A stretch of 64,000 nt of DNA from Planctomycetota bacterium (GCA_020638905.1 JACKHP010000019.1:1-64000); one strand, 5' to 3'. Numbered from the stretch's first letter, positions 18,196 to 29,646 are shown. Numbers and translations: made by a program. The notes: generated by a model from the sequence alone, not told the origin.

Positions 18196-19185
18196 TCAGC
18201 CCCCGCGCGTGAGCAGCAGCGCCAGGTATCCGCCGTAGGCCGCCAGCAGCACGCCGCCCTCGACGCGCGAGATGACGCCTCCGCTGCGCATGATCGGGAT
18301 CACCAGCAGCGTGGCCAGCAGCACGGCCGGCGTGTCGAAGACCAGCACCGCGTGCGGCACCGCCTGGGGACGCACCACCGCGCACGTCCCCAGGATGCCG
18401 AAGCTGTTGAACACGTTGCTGCCCAGGACGTTGCCCAGCGCGATGTCGGGGCTGCCGCGGAACGCGGCCACGACCGACGTGACCAGTTCGGGCAGCGACG
18501 TCCCCACCGAGACGATCGTGAGGCCGATCACGAGCTCGGAGATGCCCGCGCGGTGCGCGAGGGAGATGGCCGACGTGACGAACGTGCGCGATCCCTGGAC
18601 GAGCAGCAGCAGCCCCACCAGCACCAGGAGCGCGTCCAGCCAGGGACGCGCGCGTCGCGTCGGCGACGACGACGCCGACGTCCCGAGGTCCAGCGTGTCG
18701 CGCAGCTCGACCGCGGCGAGGGCACGCTCGCGCGCCGACGCCCGACGCGCCGCGCGATACGACCAGGCGAGGTGACCGATCAGGAAGAGCAGCAGCGCCG
18801 CGCCGGCCGCGCGCGACACCACGCCGTCCGAGAGCAGCGCCAGCCAGGGCACGGCCGCCGCGCCGAGCGCCACGAGGACCTCGCGCCGCAGCATCGGGAA
18901 GTGCACCCGGATCGGCTTGAGCAGCGCGGTCAGCCCGAGGATCACCGCGATGTTGAACAGGTTGCTGCCGACCACGTTGCCCACCGCCACGTCGGTCGCG
19001 CCCTGTGCGCTGGCCGTCAGGCTGGCCGACAGCTCGGGCGACGAGGTGCCGAAGCCGACGATCGTGAGCCCGATGAACAACGGCGAGACGCCGGCCGCGA
19101 GGGCCAGCGCCGACGCACCGCGCACGAGCAGCTCGGCCCCGAGCGTCACGAGCACCAGGCCGAACACGATGAGCAGGACGTCCAA
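18196..19185 (-). CDS. calcium/sodium antiporter (CaCA family)
   Basis: 329-residue inner-membrane cation exchanger with two inverted halves. Each half has the alpha-repeat signature: GFGTSSPEL with GNVVGSNLFN near residues 45-75, and SVGTSLPEL with GNVLGSNVFN in the second half. About ten hydrophobic helices flank a charged cytoplasmic loop near the middle (RRASARERALAAVELRDTL). The family exchanges Ca2+ for Na+ or H+. Its start is 12 bases from the stop of the next upstream minus-strand gene, so co-transcription is likely. Confidence 0.92.
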   Translation of the reverse strand: MDVLLIVFGLVLVTLGAELLVRGASALALAAGVSPLFIGLTIVGFGTSSPELSASLTASAQGATDVAVGNVVGSNLFNIAVILGLTALLKPIRVHFPMLRREVLVALGAAAVPWLALLSDGVVSRAAGAALLLFLIGHLAWSYRAARRASARERALAAVELRDTLDLGTSASSSPTRRARPWLDALLVLVGLLLLVQGSRTFVTSAISLAHRAGISELVIGLTIVSVGTSLPELVTSVVAAFRGSPDIALGNVLGSNVFNSFGILGTCAVVRPQAVPHAVLVFDTPAVLLATLLVIPIMRSGGVISRVEGGVLLAAYGGYLALLLTRGG

Positions 19186-19197
19186 GTGCGGCGTCCG

Positions 19198-20562
19198 TCA
19201 GTTGAACCAGGCCGCGAACAGCAGCGGGTCGCCGTGGAAGACCTCACCCATGCGGCGCGCGAAGGCGTCGTCGGAGAGGGTCGACATCCGGCCCTGCTCG
19301 AGGTACGGCGCGGCGGCCGTCCCCTGCACCCAGAGCACGGGATCGAAGCACGTCGGCTCGCTGAACACGCGCCGCACGTTCACGCCCAGCTTCGCGGCGG
19401 GATCGCCGCGCCAGAACGGGATCAGCCGCTCGCCGCGGAAGACGCGCTCGAGCTCGTCGATCGTGGCCAGCCAGGCGTCGAGCATCGGCTGCGTGACGGA
19501 CACCCGCAGCGCGCCCGCCTGCGATGGGCTCGGGATCCATTCGGCGTCGTCGTCGGTCTCGGCCAGGATGCGCTCCCACGACAGCCGGCTCAGCGCGAAG
19601 GTGCGCTCGAGATGGGCCAGCGCCGAGCGCGCGCGCTCGGGCTCGACGACCGGGAAGCGCGCGAGATGGATCGCCGCGACGATGTCGGTGATCTCCTCCC
19701 ATTGGAAATCACCGAGCCGGCGCGACGGCTCGCCGACGAGGAACGGGTAGCGCGTCACCGGACGCGCGAACAGCCGGTGCGCGGTGCGCTCGAAGAGTTC
19801 GTCGAAGTCGACGGCGAGCAGGCACTCGGCCGGTGCCGCGAGCAGGTGGCAGTAGCCGGCCAGCCAGGCCGCGTCGCCGAGGTCGAAGCGCACGCGCAGG
19901 TCGGCGTGCTCGTCGTCGAGCCAGCCGAGGACGTCGCCCAGCGCCACGCGCCGTCCTCCGCCCACGTCGAGCGGGATGCGCATCGGGCGCAGGGCGAGCG
20001 CGACCGCCGGGTCGTCGACCGACTCGAGCGTGTCGGTGGCGCGCGCGAGGTCGTCGATCCAGCGCGCGACGAGCGCGCGGAGGTCTGCGTACGAGATCGG
20101 CTGCGGGTCGTCCGGCGGCGGGAACACCTCTCTCAGCGCGCCGCTCAGTCCGCCCATCTCGAACACGATCGACGCCATCCCCGCGCGATCGGGGAACACT
20201 CCGTGCCGCTGGAGCCCCGCGACGAGGTGCTCGACGGCCGCGAGCGCCTGCGTGAAGCCGAGCGCCATGCGCAGGTCGTCGTCGTCGGGACGCCCGTCCG
20301 CGGCCTGCGCGAGGGCCGCCTCGGTGGCGTCGACGCCGTACGTGACGAGCAGCGACTCGACGAGCAACGCCTCGAGCGACGCGCGTCCGTCTTGCAACGC
20401 GTCGACGAGCCGCGCGCGCGCCGTGTCCCGCGCGGCGTCGTCGACGACCGCCGACACGTCCGACGCGTCGGGGACGTCCTGCGCGGCGGACGGGAGCGCG
20501 GCGAGGCCGAGCAGCGCGGCGCAGAGCACGGCGCGGACCGCACGACGGATCTCGGACGTCAC
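19198..20562 (-). CDS. secreted protein of unknown function
   Basis: 454-residue exported protein. The GTG at 20562 gives a clean signal peptide (VLCAALLGLAALPSAAQD) and has GGGAGG about 8 bases upstream; the frame extends to 20802 only through non-coding-like sequence and the tRNA. The mature part is acidic, largely alpha-helical and rich in Asp, Ala and Arg, with several tryptophans. I recognise no domain. A TATGCT box at 20632-20637 on the minus strand may be its -10. The exchanger gene follows immediately. Confidence 0.7.
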   Translation of the reverse strand: MTSEIRRAVRAVLCAALLGLAALPSAAQDVPDASDVSAVVDDAARDTARARLVDALQDGRASLEALLVESLLVTYGVDATEAALAQAADGRPDDDDLRMALGFTQALAAVEHLVAGLQRHGVFPDRAGMASIVFEMGGLSGALREVFPPPDDPQPISYADLRALVARWIDDLARATDTLESVDDPAVALALRPMRIPLDVGGGRRVALGDVLGWLDDEHADLRVRFDLGDAAWLAGYCHLLAAPAECLLAVDFDELFERTAHRLFARPVTRYPFLVGEPSRRLGDFQWEEITDIVAAIHLARFPVVEPERARSALAHLERTFALSRLSWERILAETDDDAEWIPSPSQAGALRVSVTQPMLDAWLATIDELERVFRGERLIPFWRGDPAAKLGVNVRRVFSEPTCFDPVLWVQGTAAAPYLEQGRMSTLSDDAFARRMGEVFHGDPLLFAAWFN

Positions 20563-20704
20563 GCAACACCTCCCTTGCGATCGCTCGCACCACGCGTGGA
20601 CCGGACACGCACCCAGCCGGGCCACCGGTCGAGCATACGCCCCACGCGAGCGCACCGCGCGGCGGCCGCGCGGCACGTCGACGGCGGCGGCTCGCACCCA
20701 CGCA

Positions 20705-20747
20705 AGAGGGCCGCGGGGACGCGTCGTCGCGTCACCCGCGGCCCCGT
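20705..20747 (-). terminator. terminator of tRNA-Phe
   Basis: On the minus strand, directly downstream of the tRNA, GGGCCGCGGG pairs with CCCGCGGCCC (plus-strand 20708-20717 with 20735-20744). An inner ACGCG/CGCGT pair extends the stem, and TCTT follows. Confidence 0.6.
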
Positions 20748-20760
20748 GGGAATGAGGTGG

Positions 20761-20833
20761 TGGGCAGACCCGGATTCGAACCGGGGACACCTGCATTTTC
20801 AATGCAGTGCTCTACCAACTGAGCTATCCGCCC
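20761..20833 (-). tRNA. tRNA-Phe (GAA)
   Basis: 73-base cloverleaf on the minus strand without encoded CCA. The acceptor stem GGGCGGA/TCTGCCC has one G-U pair, and the T-arm contains GGTTCGAATCC. The anticodon stem CTGCA/TGCAG surrounds the loop with anticodon GAA. Confidence 0.96.
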
Positions 20834-21011
20834 GCGCCGCTCGCGGCGAGCGCGAGTGCGGTCGGGGAGTGTGCCCCATCGGGGCCGAGGAGATCAAGGG
20901 CGCGCCGGGCCTGCGCGCGACCCTCGACAGGGCCCTCGGAAGTCCACCGCGGAGCGCGGACAGGGGGGCGCGCGGCCCTCGGCCGGGGTCGCGTCCGAGC
21001 CCGCGCCGCGA

Positions 21012-23411
21012 TCACGCGCGATCTTGGACCTCGGGCACGACCTCGGTCATCTCGAGATCGCGACGCGCGCCCTCGAGCTCGTACTCGATGCGCACGCGCT
21101 CGGCCTCGGCGGCCTCGGTGGCGCGCCGTTGCGCGGCCAACGCGGCGGCCATGCGCTCGCCCGCGGCCTGCACCTGCCGGTGGGCCTCCTCGCGCTCCTC
21201 CTGGATGCGCTGGAGCATGCCGGTGTGCTCCTGCTGCGCGGTCACGAGCCGGTCCCGCGCGGCCCGCAGGCGGCGCTCGGTCTCCGACTGGCGCCGTCCC
21301 ACGATCTGTTCCTCGGAGCGCATCTGCTCGAGCGCGCGCATGCGGCGCGAGAGCTCGCCCTCGAGCTCGTCGACGCGCGCGCGGTAGGCGTCCTCTTGAC
21401 GGCGCAGCGCGTCCTGCGAGAGCGAGAGCGACTCCTCGGTGCGCTGCAGCTCCGAGAACACGTGCTCGATCTGCGCGCTCGCGCGCTCGACCCGTCGCTC
21501 GGCCTGCGCGGCCTCGGCCAGGCTGAGCTCGCGCGCACGCTCGATCTCGTCGAGCCGCGCCTCCGCGCGCTCGATCGCATCGTGCAGCAGGACCTCGCGC
21601 TCGGACAGGCGCTCGATGCGCGCGGCGCCCTCGCGCTCGAGCTCGGCCTCGCGGTCACGCAGGTCGCCGACCCTCGCCGCGAGGCGCGCGAGGTCGGACT
21701 CGAGCTCGCGCCGTTGCTGCTCGGTCGCGGCCAGGGCCTCGTCGCGTCCGGCTCGGGCGCGCTCGATCTCGTCGACGAGCTGCTGCTCGCGCTCTTCGGC
21801 GGCGGAGATGCGTCCGTGCATCGCGTCGAGACGGTCTTCGAGCCGCTGCAGCTCGTCGGAACGCTGCGCGAAGGACGACGCCAGCGCCGCCCCTTCGCGC
21901 GAGAGCTGGTCGTGCCGACGCTGCAACGCGGCGACCTCGGCGGACAGGCGGTCGCGCACGAGCTCCTGCGCGTCGAGTTCGTCGCCCAGCCCCAGCCGGC
22001 GCGACTCGAGCTCGGAGAGCGTGGCCCGCGTCTCGTCGGCCTGCCGCCCGAGGGTCTCGTGTTCATCGCGCGCGCGCTCGACGAGCGACGTGCGCTCGCC
22101 ACGCGCGGCCTCGAGCTCGGCCCGCACGGCCACGAGCTGCGTCTGCGCCGCGCCGCACGCCTCGCGCAGCGAGGCCAGCTCGGACTCGGCCTCGCGCCGC
22201 CGGTGCAGCAGGTCGCCCAGGGACGCGTCGAGCTCGGCCCTGCGCTGCGCCAGCGAATCGCCGGCCTCGCCGGCCTCGCGCTCGGCGATCTCGAGCCGCT
22301 CGGACAGCGCGGCACAGCGCGCGAGCAGGTCGCTCTCCTCGCGCTGCGCGTCGGCGGCCCCCGCCTCGGCCTCGCGCGCACGCTCCTCGGCCTGCTCGGC
22401 GGCCTCCTCGAGGCCGCGCAGCTGCGCCTCGCTCTGACGCAGCTGCGCCTGGACGTCACGCTGCCGGCGCTCGGCCTCGTCGCACGCGGCGGCGACCTCG
22501 GCGCGACGATGCTCGGCCTCCTGGTGGCGCAGCTCGGTGGCGCGCACGTCCTCGCGCCGGGCCTCGAGCTCGTGCTCGGCGTGTCCGATCGAGGTCGTGA
22601 TCTCGCGCGCACGCTCCTCGAGCCGCGAGATGGTGGCGATCACCTCGGCGTGCTCGCCCTCGGCCCCGCGGATCTCCTCCTCGAGGTCGAGCAGCCGACG
22701 CTCGAGCGAGGCCACGCGCACGATGCAGTCGGCCTCCTGCTGCTCGGCGGCCCGGACGCGCTGTTCGGCCAGGTCGGCCTGGGCCCGGGCGGCGGCACGC
22801 GCCGATTCGACGTCGGAGCGCTGCCCGGCCAGGCCGGCCAGTTCGCTCCGACGCTCGGACAGCTCCTGCTCGACGGTGCGCACCGCGGCCAGCGTCTCCT
22901 CGTGCCGACGCGTGGCCTCGTGGTGCCGCGCCACGGCGCCCGCGGCCGAGTCCTCCGCGTTGGACGCGCGCGCCTGGGCGCGCTCGAGCCGGCGCTCGGC
23001 CTCGCGGCTGCGCAACTCGGCGTCGCGCGCCAGCGACTCGGCCTCGGCCAGGTGCCGGGTCACGACGCGGGTCTCGCGCTCGGCCTGCTCGCGGGCCTCC
23101 TCGGCGCGTTCACGGGCCGCCTGGGCCTCGTCGCCCCGGCGTACGTCGTCGTCGCGGCGGCGGCGCAGCTCGTCGAGTTCGTGGCGCAGCGCCTCGCGCT
23201 CGCGCCGCAGCGTCTCGAGCTGCCCCTGCAGGTCGCGCACCTCGCCCGGCACCTCGCTCTGCGGGACGCTCGCGACCGCGGGCTCCTGGTCGTCGTCGCG
23301 GAAGCTCACGACGAAGGAGGCCTGGCAGCGTCCGCAGCGGGCGCGCCGGCCGAGGGTCTGCTGGGCCACCTGGAACGCCTTCCCGCAATGGGAGCACACC
23401 GTGACCGGCAT
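21012..23411 (-). CDS. zinc-ribbon protein with giant coiled coil
   Basis: 799-residue protein. Residues 1-35 contain two CxxC pairs (VCSHCGKAF and RARCGRCQASF), a zinc-ribbon of the kind that opens many planctomycete and myxobacterial proteins. Almost everything from residue about 60 to 780 is charged heptad sequence rich in Glu, Arg, Ala and Leu, predicted as one very long coiled coil. There is no transmembrane helix or ATPase motif, so it is not a complete SMC protein. Its role may be structural or scaffold-like. The ATG at 23411 has GGAGGG 6 bases upstream. Confidence 0.8.
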   Translation of the reverse strand: MPVTVCSHCGKAFQVAQQTLGRRARCGRCQASFVVSFRDDDQEPAVASVPQSEVPGEVRDLQGQLETLRREREALRHELDELRRRRDDDVRRGDEAQAARERAEEAREQAERETRVVTRHLAEAESLARDAELRSREAERRLERAQARASNAEDSAAGAVARHHEATRRHEETLAAVRTVEQELSERRSELAGLAGQRSDVESARAAARAQADLAEQRVRAAEQQEADCIVRVASLERRLLDLEEEIRGAEGEHAEVIATISRLEERAREITTSIGHAEHELEARREDVRATELRHQEAEHRRAEVAAACDEAERRQRDVQAQLRQSEAQLRGLEEAAEQAEERAREAEAGAADAQREESDLLARCAALSERLEIAEREAGEAGDSLAQRRAELDASLGDLLHRRREAESELASLREACGAAQTQLVAVRAELEAARGERTSLVERARDEHETLGRQADETRATLSELESRRLGLGDELDAQELVRDRLSAEVAALQRRHDQLSREGAALASSFAQRSDELQRLEDRLDAMHGRISAAEEREQQLVDEIERARAGRDEALAATEQQRRELESDLARLAARVGDLRDREAELEREGAARIERLSEREVLLHDAIERAEARLDEIERARELSLAEAAQAERRVERASAQIEHVFSELQRTEESLSLSQDALRRQEDAYRARVDELEGELSRRMRALEQMRSEEQIVGRRQSETERRLRAARDRLVTAQQEHTGMLQRIQEEREEAHRQVQAAGERMAAALAAQRRATEAAEAERVRIEYELEGARRDLEMTEVVPEVQDRA

Positions 23412-23693
23412 GACCGACCCTCCATCACCGCTCGGAACCACCTGCCCGACCCCGCCCCTGGGAAGCGCAGGGCTCCACCGCCGGGACCGGCGCGGGGCGC
23501 GCACCATACACCAGGGAGGCCCGACTGTGGGAGGCGAGTGAAGAGAGTCTGCATCGGATCATCAGCGTCCGATGAAAGCGGCGTCAGCGGCGTCCCCGCG
23601 GACGCGACGCGGCTCCTGGCGACGCTCGCGTCGGTCTCCCGCGCGACGTCTCTGGCGCACGCGTCAGCGGGCCGCGCCGGAGCGCGCGGCCTG
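23412..23693. other. intergenic region without visible gene
   Basis: 282 bases between the LeuC-like gene and the coiled-coil gene, both on the minus strand. I found no hairpin, RNA or convincing promoter, although the coiled-coil gene must be transcribed from here or from further upstream. Confidence 0.4.
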
Positions 23694-24956
23694 CTACCGC
23701 AGTGTCACGCCGCGTTTGCGCGCCCGTCGCATGGCCTCGGGGTCGACCAGCCGGCCGAGCACCGCGCTGGCGCCCGCGGTCGCGGCGCCGACGAGCAGAT
23801 CGCCCGGTCCGCCGGTGGGATGGGTCACCACGCGGGACTCGTCCTTGAGCGCCTGGGGAACGGGCGTCCCGGGCGCGACGAGCGAGGCGCCGGCCCGCAC
23901 GAGCGTGGCCAGCAGGCCCTCCTCGATCGACTGCAGCAGCGTGCGCCGGTCGGACGGCTGCACGAGCAGCGAGAGTCCCTCGGCCAACGGACGCTCGGAC
24001 ATCGCCTCGCACAGCAGGCGCAGCTCCTCGATGCGTCCCCCCGCGACGACCTCGGAGATCTCGGGACCCTCGGCACCCTCGACCGCCAGCAGGCGCTCGT
24101 CGCACAGTGCGGCCAGCTTGACGGAGGACGCCGACAGGCGCAGGTCGCCCTCGCCGGGCGGCGCCGTGAGCGCCGCGTCGAGGCGCTGGAGCGCGGTCCC
24201 GTCGGGGGCGGGCCGATCTCCACCCGGATCGCCGGGCGCGCGCCGGGCCGCGAGCCACACGTGGGTCTTGCCGTCGGGCGGGACGACCGCCGTGATGCCG
24301 CCGGCCGAGAGCAGTCCGCACAGCGCCATGCGCGAGGACGGGTCGAGCGCCGCGACGCCGTCGCCGCGCAGCTCGACGATGCGGCCGCGCGCGTCGCGTC
24401 CGCCGAGCAGCTCGCGCACGGCCAGGGCCAGCTCGCAGGGGCCCGTCCAGCGCGGCAGGCGGCCGGCCACGTGCACGCGCGTCACGTCGGGGACGGCCAC
24501 CTCGAACGTGCGCCGCGCGGCGAGCTGGCAGACGTCGTCGAGGTCGGCCCGCAGCGCCACGGCGCCGAGACCTCCCAGGGCGCCCGCGTCGGCGTCGAAG
24601 CCCACGATCACGTCGTCGCAGTGGACGAAGCCCTCGTCGACGGCCACGCACGACGGACGTCCGCGGTGCGCCGGGTCGAGCGCGATCGGGACGCCGTGCT
24701 CGTGCGCGAAGCGCAGCACCGGCGCGCGGTCCTTGCGCGGCAGGCGTCCGGCGTCGACGAACAGCATGCGCGCCGCGTGCGGGACCTCGCGCTCCTCGTA
24801 GCGACGCAGCGCGAAGACCACGTCGCGCGCGCCGATCGCGTCGAGCAGCACGCGGTCGGGCGCCACCATGAGCCGCGCCCCCACGCGCGTCGAAGTCTGT
24901 CCCGCGCGCCCGCACAGCACGGACGCGACGCGGTCGGGCTCGCGCGGCGTGCTCAA
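23694..24956 (-). CDS. aconitase/LeuC-like protein lacking iron-sulfur cysteines
   Basis: 420-residue protein that aligns by eye end to end with the large subunit of 3-isopropylmalate dehydratase, for example FEVAVPDVTRVHVAGRLP near 155 and the MALCGLLSAGGITAVVPPDG stretch near 205. The three cysteines that hold the [4Fe-4S] cluster are gone. The GSCTNGR position reads EVVAGGRIEEL, and the PGC..C position reads APGTPVPQAL. The catalytic TDSHT loop is also altered. It cannot be a normal dehydratase. The TTG start overlaps the stop of the upstream dehydrogenase gene (TTGA), implying coupled translation, and it restores the family-like N-terminus. A shorter ATG start at 24869 is possible. Length is that of intact LeuC, so it is not a truncated pseudogene. 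Confidence 0.72.
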   Translation of the reverse strand: MSTPREPDRVASVLCGRAGQTSTRVGARLMVAPDRVLLDAIGARDVVFALRRYEEREVPHAARMLFVDAGRLPRKDRAPVLRFAHEHGVPIALDPAHRGRPSCVAVDEGFVHCDDVIVGFDADAGALGGLGAVALRADLDDVCQLAARRTFEVAVPDVTRVHVAGRLPRWTGPCELALAVRELLGGRDARGRIVELRGDGVAALDPSSRMALCGLLSAGGITAVVPPDGKTHVWLAARRAPGDPGGDRPAPDGTALQRLDAALTAPPGEGDLRLSASSVKLAALCDERLLAVEGAEGPEISEVVAGGRIEELRLLCEAMSERPLAEGLSLLVQPSDRRTLLQSIEEGLLATLVRAGASLVAPGTPVPQALKDESRVVTHPTGGPGDLLVGAATAGASAVLGRLVDPEAMRRARKRGVTLR

Positions 24957-26026
24957 GCGAGCGCGTCGGCGATCAGGTCGCCGATCTCGGACGTGGACTG
25001 CACGCCGGCCGACAGCGACTTGATCGCGTCCTCGCGCAGCAGGCGCGCCACGGTCGACTCGACGTGCGTCTTCGCCTCGGTGTGTCCGAGGTGGTCGAGC
25101 ATCATCGCCACGGCCATCACCGTGGCCACGGGGTTCGCGACGTTCTTGCCCTTGTACTTGGGCGCGCTGCCGTGGATCGGCTCGAACAGCGAGAGCCGTC
25201 CCGGGTGGATGTTGCCGCTCGCGGCGACGCCCAGCCCGCCTTGGATCATCGCGCCGACGTCGGTGATGATGTCGCCGAACAGGTTGGTCGTCACGGCGAC
25301 GTCGAACCACTCGGGGTTCTTGACCATCCACATGCAGGCGGCGTCGATGTACGCGTGCTCCTGCGCGATGTCTGGGTACTCGGTGCCGACCTCGGCGAAG
25401 ACGCGCGTCCACAGGTCGTGGGCGCGCACCGCGTTCGCCTTGTCGATCATGAGCAGCTTCTTGTCCTTGTTCCGCCTGCGCGCCAGGTCGTACGCGTAGC
25501 GGATGACGCGCTCGGTGCCCTTGCGCGTGTAGCGCATGGGCTGGCTGGCGACCTCGTCGGGCGTGCCCTTGTGCTCGAAGGTCGGCTGCGCGGTGTACGC
25601 GTCTTCCGTGTTCTCGCGCACGATGACCATGTCGACGTCGGCTTCGGTCTTGTCCTTGAGCGGACACAGACGTCGGTCGTAGAGCTTGACCGGACGCAGG
25701 TTCACGAACAGGTCGAGCCCGAGGCGCATGGTCATGATCACGCCGTGCTCGACGAGTCCCACCGGAGCGCGCGGGTCGCCGATGGCGCCCAGCAGGATCG
25801 CGTCGCAGTTCGCCTTGACCTCCTCGAAGGCCGACTTCGGGAAGGTCTCGCCGCCGTCGGTGCCGCCCGTGGCCAGCCAGTGGTCGGTGCCGAACGGATA
25901 GGTCACGGTCTCGAACGACAAATTGAAGCGCGAGGCCACGACGTCGAGCACCTTGAGGCCTTCGGTCACGACCTCGGGGCCGATGCCGTCGCCGCCGATC
26001 ACGGCGATCTTGTGGGTGGTGGACAT
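24953..26026 (-). CDS. isocitrate/isopropylmalate dehydrogenase family enzyme
   Basis: 357-residue beta-decarboxylating dehydrogenase. It opens with KIAVIGGDGIGPEVV. It carries the substrate arginines in MTMRLGLDLFVNLRPVKLY near 105, VRENTEDAYTAQ near 135, the Lys/Asp active-site segments (MIDKANAV, TTNLFGDIITDVGA), and a GSAPKYKGKNVANP cofactor loop near 290. The sequence is compatible with 3-isopropylmalate dehydrogenase (LeuB) or an NAD-dependent isocitrate dehydrogenase, and I cannot separate these by eye. It lies between an intact aconitase-family gene and its degenerate relative, so the cluster serves either leucine synthesis or the TCA cycle. Confidence 0.85.
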   Translation of the reverse strand: MSTTHKIAVIGGDGIGPEVVTEGLKVLDVVASRFNLSFETVTYPFGTDHWLATGGTDGGETFPKSAFEEVKANCDAILLGAIGDPRAPVGLVEHGVIMTMRLGLDLFVNLRPVKLYDRRLCPLKDKTEADVDMVIVRENTEDAYTAQPTFEHKGTPDEVASQPMRYTRKGTERVIRYAYDLARRRNKDKKLLMIDKANAVRAHDLWTRVFAEVGTEYPDIAQEHAYIDAACMWMVKNPEWFDVAVTTNLFGDIITDVGAMIQGGLGVAASGNIHPGRLSLFEPIHGSAPKYKGKNVANPVATVMAVAMMLDHLGHTEAKTHVESTVARLLREDAIKSLSAGVQSTSEIGDLIADALA

Positions 26027-26256
26027 GGGGTTCGTCGGATGTCTCGGGACGCGGGGACTCGCGGCACGCGAACGGGGGACGCGACGCCGGGCGAGCCATC
26101 CTCCGGGGGGCGGGCGGCCGCCGCAACCCCGGGCGGCGCACGCCCTCGCGCGCGACTTCATCCGCGTGTCGTGGACGCCGAGCTCGACGACGCGCTCTCG
26201 GTCCCGTCGCGGCGGTTCCGGCCCGCGACACGGGACGCCTCGATCGCTCCTCCCGC

Positions 26257-28257
<2,001 letters not shown>

Positions 28258-28328
28258 GGTGCGGCTCCGGACCGGCGAGGGTCCGCGGTGGGTGCTTGTG
28301 GACGGGACGGGTTCGCGGGGACGCGCGG

Positions 28329-29534
28329 TCAGACGCGCTCGACGAGCATCGCGATGCCCTGGCCGCCGCCGATGCAGGCCGAGGCCATTCCGGTCTGCTT
28401 GCCGAGCCGCTCGAGCGAGTGCACGAGGGTCAGCAGCAGGCGCGTGCCGGTGGCGCCGAGCGGGTGGCCGAGGGCGATGGCGCCGCCGTTCACGTTCACC
28501 TTGGCGCGGTCGAGCTCGAGCTCGCGCTCGACGGCCAGGTACTGCGCGCTGAAGGCCTCGTTGATCTCGAACAGGTCGACGTCGTCGAGCGTCCTGCCGG
28601 CCTTGGCCAGCGCGCCGCGGATCGAAGGCGCCGGACCGATGCCCATCTCCGACGGGTCGACGCCGACGGTGTCCCAGGACACGATGCGCGCGCGCGGCTT
28701 CCAGCCGTTGGCCTTCGCCTGCTCGGCGGTGGTCACGACGAGCGCGGCCGCGCCGTCGACGATGCCGGACGCGTTGCCGGCCGTGACCGTGCCGTCCTTG
28801 CCGAAGGCCGGACGCAGCTTCGCCAGGCCCGCGAGCGTCGTGTCGGGCTTGATGTGGTCGTCGGTGTCGACGACCCCCACCTGCTGGTCCTTCTTCATGA
28901 TCGGGACGGGTGCGATCTCGCCCGCGAAGGTGCCGTTCTTCACGGCCTCGGCGCCGAGCTGGTGGCTGCGCAGCGCGAACTCGTCCTGCGCCTCGCGCGC
29001 GATCTCGTAGCGCTTGCCGAGCTTCTCGGCCGTCTGCGCCATGAACAGCCCGCACATCGGGTCGAGCAGCGAGCCCATGAGCTGGTCCTGCAGCTCCCAC
29101 TTCTGTCCGAAGCGGTAGCCGGCGCGCGCGTTCCAGAGGATGTGCGGCGACTGCGACATGCTCTCGGTGCCGCCGGCCACGACCGTCTTCGCCTCGCCGA
29201 CCATGAGCATGTGGCAGGCGCTGATCACCGACTGGATGCCCGAGCCGCACAGGCGGTTCACGGTCAGCGCCGGCTTGTCCTGCGGGATGCCGGCCTTGAG
29301 CATGATCTGGCGCGCGCCGTAGAGCGCATCGGGCGACGTGTAGAGCACGTTGCCGAAGACCGTGTGGTCGACCTGATCGGGACGCACGCCCGTGCGCTCG
29401 AGCGCCGCCTTCGCCGCGTGGGCGCCGAGGTCGAGGGCCGTGAAGCCGGCCAGCTTGCCGAAGCCCGGCGTGCCGTTGTACTCGGCCATGGGCGTGCGCG
29501 CGCCACCGAGGATGACGAGTTCGGTCTGGGTCAT
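28329..29534 (-). CDS. acetyl-CoA acetyltransferase (thiolase)
   Basis: 401-residue thiolase. The nucleophilic cysteine lies in NRLCGSGIQSV near 89, the GGTESMS loop near 115, the active-site histidine in NVNGGAIALGHPLGATG near 350, and the second cysteine in ASACIGGGQG near 382. It condenses two acetyl-CoA to acetoacetyl-CoA or cleaves 3-ketoacyl-CoA. It belongs to a minus-strand run with enoyl-CoA hydratase, two cyclophilins and hydroxyacyl-CoA dehydrogenase. A second thiolase lies at 36983. Confidence 0.93.
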   Translation of the reverse strand: MTQTELVILGGARTPMAEYNGTPGFGKLAGFTALDLGAHAAKAALERTGVRPDQVDHTVFGNVLYTSPDALYGARQIMLKAGIPQDKPALTVNRLCGSGIQSVISACHMLMVGEAKTVVAGGTESMSQSPHILWNARAGYRFGQKWELQDQLMGSLLDPMCGLFMAQTAEKLGKRYEIAREAQDEFALRSHQLGAEAVKNGTFAGEIAPVPIMKKDQQVGVVDTDDHIKPDTTLAGLAKLRPAFGKDGTVTAGNASGIVDGAAALVVTTAEQAKANGWKPRARIVSWDTVGVDPSEMGIGPAPSIRGALAKAGRTLDDVDLFEINEAFSAQYLAVERELELDRAKVNVNGGAIALGHPLGATGTRLLLTLVHSLERLGKQTGMASACIGGGQGIAMLVERV

Positions 29535-29646
29535 GGGATCGGTCCGTTCGGGTCTTGGGTGCTGGGAAGATGGCTGCGGGGGACGGCTCGCGTCGGTGCG
29601 GGCCGCGCGACGACGACGGATGCCGCCGTCGTCGGCGTCGTGTCGG

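Noticed and set aside
18352..21387. 1011-codon plus-strand frame across the exchanger, the unknown secreted gene and the tRNA
   Set aside because: Shadow of the minus-strand genes, and it reads through the tRNA-Phe gene. The composition is low-complexity and has no recognisable domain.
20856..25499. 1547-codon plus-strand frame opposite the coiled-coil and LeuC-like genes
   Set aside because: Leu/Arg/Gly-rich mirror of coiled-coil codons. No ribosome site or family signature. The minus-strand genes have good starts and motifs.
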